A stretch of 7,568 nucleotides of DNA from Hadesarchaea archaeon (lineage in GTDB: Archaea; Hadarchaeota; Hadarchaeia; Hadarchaeales; Hadarchaeaceae), in the NCBI GenBank assembly GCA_030601665.1, contig JAUWBP010000040.1, positions 1-7,568 of the forward strand. Reading direction: 5' to 3'. The notes beneath the pieces were generated by a model. The model was not told where the DNA came from and did not search any database. It was given only the letters and a program-made list of their open reading frames with translations. Both the position numbers and the translations under genes were made by a program. Positions 1 to 5,581 of this stretch are shown in pieces; the stretch's first letter is position 1; the number at the start of each line of letters is the position of its first letter.

Positions 1-700
1 TGAGCCGCCAAGCGGCAGGGGGAGCTTCAACCGTTCCAGTCCAGGTCTCGATGAGTTGCCAAGCGTGGGGTACTTCAACAGTCCCTGTCCATGTCTCGAT
101 GAGCCGCCAAGCGGCAGGGGGAGCTTCAACCGTTCCAGTCCATGTCTCGATGAGCCGCCAAGCGGCAGGGGGAGCTTCAACCGTTCCAGTCCAGGTCTCG
201 ATGAGTTGCCAAGCGTGGGGTGCTTCAACAGTCCCTGTCCATGTTTCGATGAGTTGCCATGCGGCGGGAGCCTCAACGATTCCGGTCCACCATGTTTCGA
301 TGAGTTGCCATGCGGCGGGAGCCTCAACGGTTCCTGTCCAATACTCGACGAGCTGCCATACAGCGGGAGCCTCGATCGTTCCTGTCCAAGACTCGATGAG
401 CTGCCACTGAACTGGGGCCTGAACCGTGCCTGTCCATGGTTCGATGAGTTGCCATGCGGCGGGAGCCTCAACGATTCCTGTCCACCATGTTTCGATGAGT
501 TGCCATGCGGCGGGAGCCTCAACGGTTCCTGTCCAATACTCGACGAGCTGCCACTGAGCTGGGGCCTGAACCGTGCCTGTCCATGTTTCGATAAGTTGCC
601 AAGCGTGGGGTGCTTCAACAGTCCCTGTCCATGTCTCGATAAGTTGCCATGCGGCGGGAGCCTCAACGATTCCGGTCCACCATGTTTCGATGAGTTGCCA
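1..700 (-). repeat. In-frame tandem repeats, 48 or 51 bp, encoding a 16-17-residue Trp-rich unit
   Basis: Fourteen complete units and the start of a fifteenth are read on the minus strand. Unit boundaries (first Trp codon downward) are 700, 649, 601, 553, 505, 454, 406, 358, 310, 259, 211, 160, 109, 61 and 10. Every unit is 48 or 51 bp, so the frame is never lost. The consensus is W-[QR]-L-[IV]-E-x-W-T-G-[TI]-[VI]-[EQ]-[AV]-P plus two or three residues. One variant has an extra Trp (ETWWTGIV), another an extra Pro (EAPPAA). Near-identical longer blocks (455-553 with 260-358; 1-100 with 151-250) indicate recent duplication of several units at once. The array continues beyond the left edge. Confidence 0.95.
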
Positions 701-2320
701 TTTTTTTACAGCGGTTACCTCAAATGTCCAAGTGTTCTCCGACCAGTTCTCCCCCGAGGCGTCGACCGCAGCAACCTTCCACCAGTAGTTGTCCACTGGC
801 AGCTCGTTCTCAATCGTTGTGCCCGTGTTATCCCATGCGTTCGTGTTATTGTAGATATTGTCGCCATCTGAGAAGTCGGAACTGTTGTCAATTACCAACC
901 TGTGGGAGGTCGCACTAGAACCATTTTCCCAGGTGAAGGTCGGGGTGTTGTCGCTCGTCGTAACATTGTTCTCGGGTGAAACGAGCGTTGGGGCGGATGG
1001 TGCGATCGTGTCCACGACGAACGTCCAAACGTCTGACTCGTTCTCCCCATACTCGTTTATCACCACTACCTTCCAGGAGTAGTTGTCGTCGGGCAGGGCG
1101 TTCTCGTCAGCTATCGTGTAACAGTTGTCCCATACCGTGCAGTAGATGCTGAATTTATTATCATAATAAGTATATGAGGCGAGGGGGTCGGGGAAGGAAT
1201 TATAGGTCTCGGCTTTGAAAAGTCCCTGATTTTCATCACCCGCGTCATAGGCAATATATGTATTTCCCCCCAACCAAGCTACCAGGAAATATTCGGTGTT
1301 TGCCTCGAGAGAGGGGTTATAGGGGTTATCTATAAAGTCGAGCGTGACCCACCCCCAAGTATCTCCAGGAGCGTTCCCCTCTTGGGTCTCGCCGACGAGA
1401 CTCATATCGCTCTTCCTGTAGATAGCGCATTTGAAAGGCTTCGACCCAAAAAATCCCTGCACATATGCTGTCATGCTTTTGGCCTCGCCATCCTCCGTGA
1501 TGGTAAAAACTGAACCAACAATTTGGTTAGTAAGGAGATAAGAGCTCGAACCCGCGGTTTCGTAGCCGAAGTTAGAGCACGGGAGGCGGTTCTCCTCCGG
1601 TGATGAAAAATTGGGATCGTTGTCGACGAGCAGACGGCGGTTATCCGCGTTCGTGCTGGGAGTCCACTCAAAGTAAGGGGTGTTGTCGTTCGTTAATGTG
1701 CCGTCCATTGGCGTCAAAAGCGTGGGCTTGACTGGCGGGCCGAGCACGCGCACGGTGACCGGCCCAGGGAGTACGGCGGCCGGCGGGAAGGCTTCGAGGC
1801 TTTGTAAAATGGTGTATAAGATCGGATGGTTATCCGTGGGTACGTGGGGGGTACCGTCGGGCCCGCTCGCGCGCAGGGTTATGTCGACGTTGAAGGTCCC
1901 AAGCCTCCAATCTCCGACCGCGTTTGACACGGCGATTGAGCGTCTGGTCCCGTTGTCCTGCGTGTTCACGGTGTTATCTATCAGGGCGACGCTTGAGTCA
2001 GGCAAGTTGTCGCCGTTGTTATCGAAGTACGCGGTCACACTATCGAGGGTGAAGTGCTGCGAGTTGTCGGCGTAGTAGTCCCACCAGATCGCAATCAAAT
2101 AGAATCCGGGATTAACCGCGTCGTCCCACGCCAGCCTATGTCTGAGGGTGAAAGTCTGACCTGGGGTGACATCGAAGATGTTCTGCGGCTGCGACGGGTG
2201 TCCCGGGTAGGAGATGACAGCAGCCGCGTGAACTGGTGTGGTTGTAAGTGTCATCAAAAGCACTACAGTAGACACTAGCAAAATGGAACCCAAGCCACGC
2301 CTAAAAACCTCGGTCCTCAC
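1..2320 (-). CDS. Large secreted surface protein with Ig-like domains and Trp-rich tandem repeats (C-terminus beyond left edge)
   Basis: The frame is open from GTG at 2320 to the left edge, giving 773 complete codons and no stop. An in-frame TAA lies directly before the GTG, and GGAGG (2327-2331) sits 6 bases upstream, which fixes the start. Residues 1-32 look like a signal peptide: basic start, hydrophobic stretch at about 10-28, and a cleavage site after VHA. Residues 33-195 form an unrecognised beta-rich, Asp/Asn-rich domain. Residues 197-246 plus 395-437 look like one Ig-like/FN3-like domain (DNTPYFEW, later LPDDNYSWKV) interrupted by about 148 residues. Residues 442-536 are an intact copy of that domain (DNTPTFTW, LPVDNYWWKV). 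From residue 541 the protein is 16-17-residue repeats of the type WQLIETWTGTVEAPAA. Several N-x-S/T sequons (NGT, NFS, NYS, NES, NVT, NSS, NWS) suit an exported glycoprotein. I infer an adhesin or envelope protein; I do not recognise the family. Any membrane or wall anchor would lie outside the window. Confidence 0.88.
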   Translation of the reverse strand, partial: MRTEVFRRGLGSILLVSTVVLLMTLTTTPVHAAAVISYPGHPSQPQNIFDVTPGQTFTLRHRLAWDDAVNPGFYLIAIWWDYYADNSQHFTLDSVTAYFDNNGDNLPDSSVALIDNTVNTQDNGTRRSIAVSNAVGDWRLGTFNVDITLRASGPDGTPHVPTDNHPILYTILQSLEAFPPAAVLPGPVTVRVLGPPVKPTLLTPMDGTLTNDNTPYFEWTPSTNADNRRLLVDNDPNFSSPEENRLPCSNFGYETAGSSSYLLTNQIVGSVFTITEDGEAKSMTAYVQGFFGSKPFKCAIYRKSDMSLVGETQEGNAPGDTWGWVTLDFIDNPYNPSLEANTEYFLVAWLGGNTYIAYDAGDENQGLFKAETYNSFPDPLASYTYYDNKFSIYCTVWDNCYTIADENALPDDNYSWKVVVINEYGENESDVWTFVVDTIAPSAPTLVSPENNVTTSDNTPTFTWENGSSATSHRLVIDNSSDFSDGDNIYNNTNAWDNTGTTIENELPVDNYWWKVAAVDASGENWSENTWTFEVTAVKKWQLIETWWTGIVEAPAAWQLIETWTGTVEAPHAWQLIETWTGTVQAPAQWQLVEYWTGTVEAPAAWQLIETWWTGIVEAPAAWQLIEPWTGTVQAPVQWQLIESWTGTIEAPAVWQLVEYWTGTVEAPAAWQLIETWWTGIVEAPAAWQLIETWTGTVEAPHAWQLIETWTGTVEAPPAAWRLIETWTGTVEAPPAAWRLIETWTGTVEVPHAWQLIETWTGTVEAPPAAWRL

Positions 2321-2361
2321 TTATTGCCTCCTCCCTAAACTACGCCCCGAGCCGTAAAAAA
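2321..2361 (-). promoter_or_regulatory. Candidate promoter and Shine-Dalgarno site of the surface-protein gene
   Basis: On the minus strand GGAGGAGG (2327-2334) ends 6 bases before the GTG start, a strong ribosome-binding site. A T-rich TATA-like stretch (GTTTTTTA, about 2355-2362) lies about 25 bases above a likely start near 2333. That would give a very short leader just containing the Shine-Dalgarno sequence. The ribosome site is clear; the TATA assignment is inference and weak. Confidence 0.45.
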
Positions 2362-2391
2362 CCCTTTGCGCGCGGCCGGGGCCAAGGGTTT
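2359..2391. promoter_or_regulatory. Perfect 8-bp inverted repeat with 17-base spacer in the divergent promoter region
   Basis: AAACCCTT at 2359-2366 is the exact reverse complement of AAGGGTTT at 2384-2391, with a very GC-rich spacer between. Read on the minus strand it is a hairpin followed by six T, starting about 40 bases before the surface-protein gene. It could be an operator, or a leader hairpin if that gene is transcribed from further upstream. The structure is seen; the role is unknown. Confidence 0.35.
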
Positions 2392-2470
2392 CACCTAACT
2401 TCCAGAGTGCCCGCGCTGCAAGAGCCGCAACTGGAGAGCCAAAGAATAAAAAAAAGTGGCAATAATCCGA

Positions 2471-2489
2471 GCTTTTAAAACTTAAAAGC
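2471..2489. promoter_or_regulatory. TATA-like element of pan embedded in a perfect inverted repeat
   Basis: GCTTTTAA (2471-2478) and TTAAAAGC (2482-2489) are perfect reverse complements separated by three bases. The AT-rich core (TTTTAAAA) is TATA-like. It would place transcription start near 2503, about 16 bases before the pan ATG and just upstream of its Shine-Dalgarno site. A dimeric regulator bound here would cover the TATA box. The inverted repeat is certain; promoter and operator roles are inferred. Confidence 0.45.
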
Positions 2490-2518
2490 ACCTCGACAGA
2501 GTATTCCGAGGAGTGAAA

Positions 2519-3730
2519 ATGTCTGATGCAGCCAAGTCCAAGGGGCCGAGAACCAGTGCTTTTGATGAGAGCTATGTCACGGATTACATCCGCAGCTTGG
2601 AGCACCGCATCCGCGATTTGGAGAGCGAAAAACGCTCATTCGAGAGCCGATACGTGCGCATCGAGCGAGAGCTCCGAAGCCTCCAAGCCGAGTTCGACCG
2701 CATCCGTGCGCCACCCCTGATTTCCGCAACCCTCCTTAATGTGCTCGGGGATGGGCGCGCGATCGTTCGGAGCAGCACCGGACCGCATTTCGTCGTCACC
2801 GCATCACAATTCATCAAGCCCGATCAGCTCAAGCCGGGCACGCTGGTCGCGCTCAACCAGCGAAACTTCAGCATAATGGAGGTGCTGCCCTCGAGGAAGG
2901 ACCCGCTCGTGTTGGGGATGGAAATCGAGGAAGCGCCCGATGTCAGTTATGAGGATGTTGGCGGGCTGGGGAACCAGATTCAGGAAATTCGGGAGAGCGT
3001 TGAACTTCCCATGCTCAAGCCGGAACTTTTCAAGAAAGTGGGGATCGAGCCGCCCAAAGGGGTACTCCTCTACGGCGTTCCCGGGACGGGGAAAACCCTG
3101 CTTGCCCGAGCGGTTGCCCACGAAACCCGCGCGACGTTCATCCGCGTGATAGGTTCCGAGCTCGTGCAGAAATACATCGGCGAAGGGGCCAAGATGGTGC
3201 GCGAGATGTTCGAACTGGCCCGGGAGAAGGCGTCCTCGATCATCTTCATCGATGAGCTGGACGCAATAGGGGCTCGCCGCCTCGACACCTCGACGAGCGG
3301 TGACCGCGAGGTCCACCGCACCCTAATGCAGTTGCTGGCAGAAGTGGATGGATTTGAACCCAGAGGCGATGTCAAAATCTTGGCCGCAACCAATCGCCCG
3401 GACATCCTCGACCCAGCGTTGCTCCGTCCTGGGCGCTTCGATAGGCTCATTCACTTCCCTCTGCCAGATGAAAATGCACGAGTTATCATCTTCAAAATTC
3501 ACGTGGATGGGATGAACCTCGCGAAGGATGTGGACGTGAAAGAGTTCGCTAAACGGACCGAACGAGCGACGGGTGCCGACATCAAGGCGATCTGCACCGA
3601 AGCCGGCATGTTCGCGATCCGCGATGAGCGGGAGGGGGTCACGCGAGGGGATTTCGACCGAGCCATCGCGAAGGTTTTGCCCCCCATCAAGATGCTCGAG
3701 ATGCTGAAGCCGGAGAAGATGTTCGGCTAG
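2519..3730 (+). CDS. pan: Proteasome-activating nucleotidase PAN (AAA+ unfoldase)
   Basis: The product (403 aa, usual PAN size) is the hexameric ATPase that unfolds proteins and feeds them into the archaeal 20S proteasome in the cytoplasm. Domains in order: a charged coiled coil at about 20-63 ending in RAPP, a proline-containing link typical of PAN; an OB-fold domain at about 66-125; then the AAA+ module. Walker A is GVPGTGKT (186-193), with Val where GPPGTGKT is usual. The pore-loop aromatic is in KYIG (218-221), Walker B is IIFIDE (241-246), sensor 1 is in AATN (289-292), and arginine fingers lie in LLRPGRFDR (301-309). GADI (352-355) is in the C-terminal helical domain. The C-terminus is M-F-G rather than canonical HbYX. 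ATG at 2519 is chosen because GAGGAG (2508-2513) is correctly spaced; the in-frame GTG at 2513 overlaps that site. The gene stands alone, divergent from the surface-protein gene. ARC or Cdc48 are excluded by the coiled coil-OB-single AAA layout. Confidence 0.96.
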   Translation: MSDAAKSKGPRTSAFDESYVTDYIRSLEHRIRDLESEKRSFESRYVRIERELRSLQAEFDRIRAPPLISATLLNVLGDGRAIVRSSTGPHFVVTASQFIKPDQLKPGTLVALNQRNFSIMEVLPSRKDPLVLGMEIEEAPDVSYEDVGGLGNQIQEIRESVELPMLKPELFKKVGIEPPKGVLLYGVPGTGKTLLARAVAHETRATFIRVIGSELVQKYIGEGAKMVREMFELAREKASSIIFIDELDAIGARRLDTSTSGDREVHRTLMQLLAEVDGFEPRGDVKILAATNRPDILDPALLRPGRFDRLIHFPLPDENARVIIFKIHVDGMNLAKDVDVKEFAKRTERATGADIKAICTEAGMFAIRDEREGVTRGDFDRAIAKVLPPIKMLEMLKPEKMFG

Positions 3731-3748
3731 TTAAACGTTTAGAAAGAA

Positions 3749-3753
3749 TTTTT
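3749..3753 (+). terminator. Candidate T-run terminator of pan
   Basis: Five T residues in an AT-rich stretch begin 19 bases after the pan stop codon. Archaeal polymerase can stop at U-rich tracts without a hairpin, so this is plausible, but the run is short. Confidence 0.35.
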
Positions 3754-3806
3754 CCTCTCGCCACGTGCAAGCGCGCAGGCTCGCTGTAGTTTCACAATGA
3801 CAGTAT

Positions 3807-3818
3807 GAAATATAAAAA
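3807..3818 (+). promoter_or_regulatory. BRE/TATA-like box upstream of the C/D sRNA
   Basis: GAAATATAAAAA is a close match to an archaeal BRE plus TATA box. Start of transcription would be near 3841, about 57 bases before the sRNA terminal stem. The only recognisable element downstream on this strand before the T-run is the C/D sRNA, so the RNA would be trimmed from a longer precursor. No experimental support is visible. Confidence 0.5.
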
Positions 3819-3897
3819 CCAAGCGCCAGAAGTAGCTACATAAACGAACCCGTTTCATCTCCACAAAATTCTTATCCGAGGAACCTCACTTTTAAAT

Positions 3898-3968
3898 TGG
3901 CACGGATGATGTCAATACATCGTCTGAGCTTTGGCTATGATACTGATGATGGGCGAACTGACGTGCCA
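3898..3968 (+). ncRNA. Box C/D guide sRNA (probable 2'-O-methylation guide)
   Basis: A perfect 7-bp terminal stem pairs TGGCACG (3898-3904) with CGTGCCA (3962-3968). Inside it is a C box ATGATGT (3906-3912, one mismatch to RUGAUGA), an 11-base guide (3913-3923), a D' box CTGA (3924-3927), a 9-base spacer, and a degenerate C' box ATGATAC (3937-3943). A 14-base guide region (3944-3957) and the D box CTGA (3958-3961) follow, directly against the stem. Order and spacing match archaeal C/D sRNAs, which bind L7Ae, Nop5 and fibrillarin to methylate rRNA or tRNA. The C box carries the UGA needed for a kink-turn with box D. An alternative C' is CTGATGA (3943-3949). A TATA-like box lies upstream and a T6 run 13 bases downstream. 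The D guide matches the 23S A-loop as I recall it; for the D' guide I have no target. The length (71 bases with stem) is slightly long for the class. Confidence 0.72.
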
Positions 3969-3976
3969 CTATGAAT

Positions 3977-3987
3977 AAAAATTTTTT
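3977..3987. terminator. A5T6 tract, possible bidirectional terminator
   Basis: AAAAATTTTTT gives a T6 run on the plus strand, 13 bases after the sRNA stem. On the minus strand it gives a T5 run downstream of trpB2 and its small coupled ORF. U-rich tracts can end archaeal transcripts, so this one site could serve both convergent transcripts. The tract is seen; the function is inferred. Confidence 0.4.
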
Positions 3988-4039
3988 AGAACTCATACGT
4001 GATTACTCGAGTGCCGTAACCGCATAGTTTTAGTTGTTT

Positions 4040-4123
4040 TCAATTCCTGCAGAGCACATAGAGAGTTTTCATGTCCCTTCGCTGCGCCAGCCCCTTCACC
4101 TGCTCGCATATATCGGTTCTCAT
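4040..4123 (-). CDS. Possible 27-residue ORF coupled to the trpB2 stop
   Basis: An ATG at 4121-4123 overlaps the trpB2 TGA as ATGA, the usual geometry of translational coupling. It opens a 27-codon frame ending in TGA at 4040-4042. The product begins MRTDICEQVKGLAQRRD and is basic, with two Cys. I recognise no family, and a frame this short arises easily by chance. No Shine-Dalgarno site of its own is evident. It could be a real coupled small protein, a remnant of a longer gene, or nothing. Confidence 0.2.
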   Translation of the reverse strand: MRTDICEQVKGLAQRRDMKTLYVLCRN

Positions 4124-5496
4124 TTTATCTTCGGTTTTACCTTCGGCAACTTCGCCAGCGCTTTTTTGACCAATTTGGCCGGGTATTCGTAGTCAATCAA
4201 TTTCTTTGAAAGGTATGCATCGTAGGACGCCAAGTCAAAGTGCCCGTGACCGCTGTTTGCGAAGAAGATCGTTTTTTCCTTGCCAGTTCGCTTGCACCTC
4301 AATGCCTCGTCAATCGTTGCCTTCACGCAGTGCGCCGTTTCTGGGGCCACGACAATTCCCTCTGTTCGCGCAAATGTTATGGCTGCCTTGAAAACCTCCG
4401 TTTGGTGAAAGGCAACCGCTTTCATTACGCCCTCTTTGGTTAACTTGCACATAAGTGGTGCATCACCATGATAACGGAGCCCGCCCGCGTGAATCGGTGG
4501 CGGAATAAATTCGTGACCCAACGTATACATCTTCAGCAATGGGGTTTGTTTGGCCGTATCGCCAAAGTCGTACGCGTAAGGAGCTTTCGTTAGAGTTGGG
4601 CAAGCTTTCGGCTCACATGATACCACGCGCAAGTTCGGCTTCTTCCCGGTTAGCTTATCCCCGACGAACGGGAAAGATGCACCAGCAAAGTTACTCCCGC
4701 CCCCCACACATCCAAACATAACATCGGGGTAATCCCCGGCAATCTTGAATTGTTTTTTGCACTCCAGACCCACGACAGTTTGATGCAGCAAGACGTGGTT
4801 GAGCACGCTCCCGAGCGAGTACTTTGTGTCCTCGTGTGTTGCCGCATCTTCAATAGCTTCAGAAATTGCAATCCCCAAGCTACCTGGACACTTCGGATCT
4901 TTCTTCAGCATCTTCCTCCCAAATTTCGTTCGCTTACTCGGGCTAGGGATGCACTCGGCCCCCCAAGTCTCCATTAGGATTTTACGGTATGGTTTCTGTT
5001 CGTAGCTGACTCTGACCATGTAAACCGTGCAGTCCAAATCAAACAAACAAGTGCCGAAAGCGAGAGCGCTTCCCCACTGGCCCGCTCCGGTTTCCGTGGC
5101 CATCCTATTCACACCCTGTTTCATGTTGTAGTATGCTTGCGCCACGGCCGTGTTCGGTTTATGACTCCCGGGTGGGCTGACACCTTCCCACTTATAATAG
5201 ATTTTCGCCGGTGTCTTCAGGGCTTTTTCTAATCTCACCGCCCGGTACAGCGGTGTCGGCCTCCAAAGTCGATAAATTTCTCGGACCTCCTTGGGAATCG
5301 GGATCCATCGCTCTTGGCTGACCTCCTGCTTTATCAACTCCATCGGGAAAATCGGGGCCAACGCTTCCGGACCAATAGGTTCTCCAGTCGCAGGGTTCAA
5401 AGGTGGATCGAGAGGCGTCGGGAGGTCAGCTTGGATGTTGTACCATGCCTTGGGGATTTCTTCCTCATCGAGCAAGAATTTAGTCCTTTTCACCAT
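4120..5496 (-). CDS. trpB2: Tryptophan synthase beta chain, TrpB2 type, PLP enzyme
   Basis: This 458-residue protein belongs to the fold-type II PLP enzymes and specifically to the longer TrpB2 branch. It would join indole and serine to make tryptophan in the cytoplasm, possibly salvaging free indole. Numbered from ATG 5496: the PLP lysine is K113 in GSHKPNTA, the catalytic glutamate is E135 in ETGAGQWG, and the PLP-phosphate loop is GGGSN (265-269). A SGHGHFD motif lies near the C-terminus, followed by a Lys-rich tail. The WRPTPLYR segment (78-85) and the roughly 75-residue extension before it are typical of TrpB2 rather than TrpB1. No trpA or other trp gene is in the window, so coupling to a TrpA subunit is not supported here. 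In-frame TTG (5499), ATG (5496) and GTG (5493) all precede the conserved part; I chose ATG. The only ribosome-site candidate is a weak AGGGA, and the TATA position suggests a nearly leaderless mRNA. Serine dehydratase-like side activity cannot be excluded. Confidence 0.92.
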   Translation of the reverse strand: MVKRTKFLLDEEEIPKAWYNIQADLPTPLDPPLNPATGEPIGPEALAPIFPMELIKQEVSQERWIPIPKEVREIYRLWRPTPLYRAVRLEKALKTPAKIYYKWEGVSPPGSHKPNTAVAQAYYNMKQGVNRMATETGAGQWGSALAFGTCLFDLDCTVYMVRVSYEQKPYRKILMETWGAECIPSPSKRTKFGRKMLKKDPKCPGSLGIAISEAIEDAATHEDTKYSLGSVLNHVLLHQTVVGLECKKQFKIAGDYPDVMFGCVGGGSNFAGASFPFVGDKLTGKKPNLRVVSCEPKACPTLTKAPYAYDFGDTAKQTPLLKMYTLGHEFIPPPIHAGGLRYHGDAPLMCKLTKEGVMKAVAFHQTEVFKAAITFARTEGIVVAPETAHCVKATIDEALRCKRTGKEKTIFFANSGHGHFDLASYDAYLSKKLIDYEYPAKLVKKALAKLPKVKPKIK

Positions 5497-5521
5497 CAAT
5501 TCCCTATTTTCGTTTGCTGTA

Positions 5522-5530
5522 TTATTTAAG
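5522..5530 (-). promoter_or_regulatory. TATA-like box of trpB2
   Basis: On the minus strand CTTAAATAA, preceded by the purine-rich BRE-like GAAAAGA, lies about 27-30 bases above the trpB2 start codons. Transcription would begin within a few bases of the ATG, giving a leaderless or nearly leaderless message. The gap to cofC is only 85 bases, so read-through from cofC is also possible. Confidence 0.5.
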
Positions 5531-5581
5531 TCTTTTCAGCGCATTTTTGTACTTTAACCTTCGGTTCATGGCGGCACTGTT

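Larger units (their letters stand above)
3731..4119. other. 389-base intergenic region between convergent pan and trpB2
   Basis: No large ORF is credible here and the composition is more AT-rich than the flanking genes. It holds, in order, a T-run after pan, a BRE/TATA-like box, a box C/D sRNA, an A5T6 tract and a small minus-strand ORF touching the trpB2 stop. Also present are a 10-bp palindrome TAAACGTTTA (3732-3741) and a minor 5-bp inverted repeat AAACG/CGTTT (3842-3855). I saw no tRNA in it. Confidence 0.7.

Noticed and set aside
1..700. CRISPR array
   Set aside because: Units are contiguous with no unique spacers, lengths are 48 or 51 bp (multiples of three), and variation follows codons.
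51..871. Plus-strand open frames across the repeat region (51-410 and 56-871), which also look repetitive
   Set aside because: They are shadows of the minus-strand array. The minus frame continues unbroken through non-repetitive sequence to a GTG with a strong ribosome site and a signal peptide, while these plus frames end without recognisable domains.
1680..2075. 131-codon plus-strand ORF
   Set aside because: It lies wholly opposite the N-terminal part of the surface-protein gene, has no ribosome site or recognisable motif, and the opposite frame has a clear domain pattern.
2321..2605. 94-codon minus-strand ORF across the divergent promoter region
   Set aside because: It overlaps the start of pan and the promoter elements, has no domain and lacks a good start; it is probably chance.
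2804..3316. 170-codon minus-strand ORF within pan
   Set aside because: It is antisense to the highly conserved PAN ATPase domain and shows no family features; the GC-rich codons of pan keep the opposite frame open.
3889..3897. CTTTTAAAT as the TATA box of the C/D sRNA
   Set aside because: It directly abuts the terminal stem; a start about 25 bases downstream would remove box C and half the first guide.
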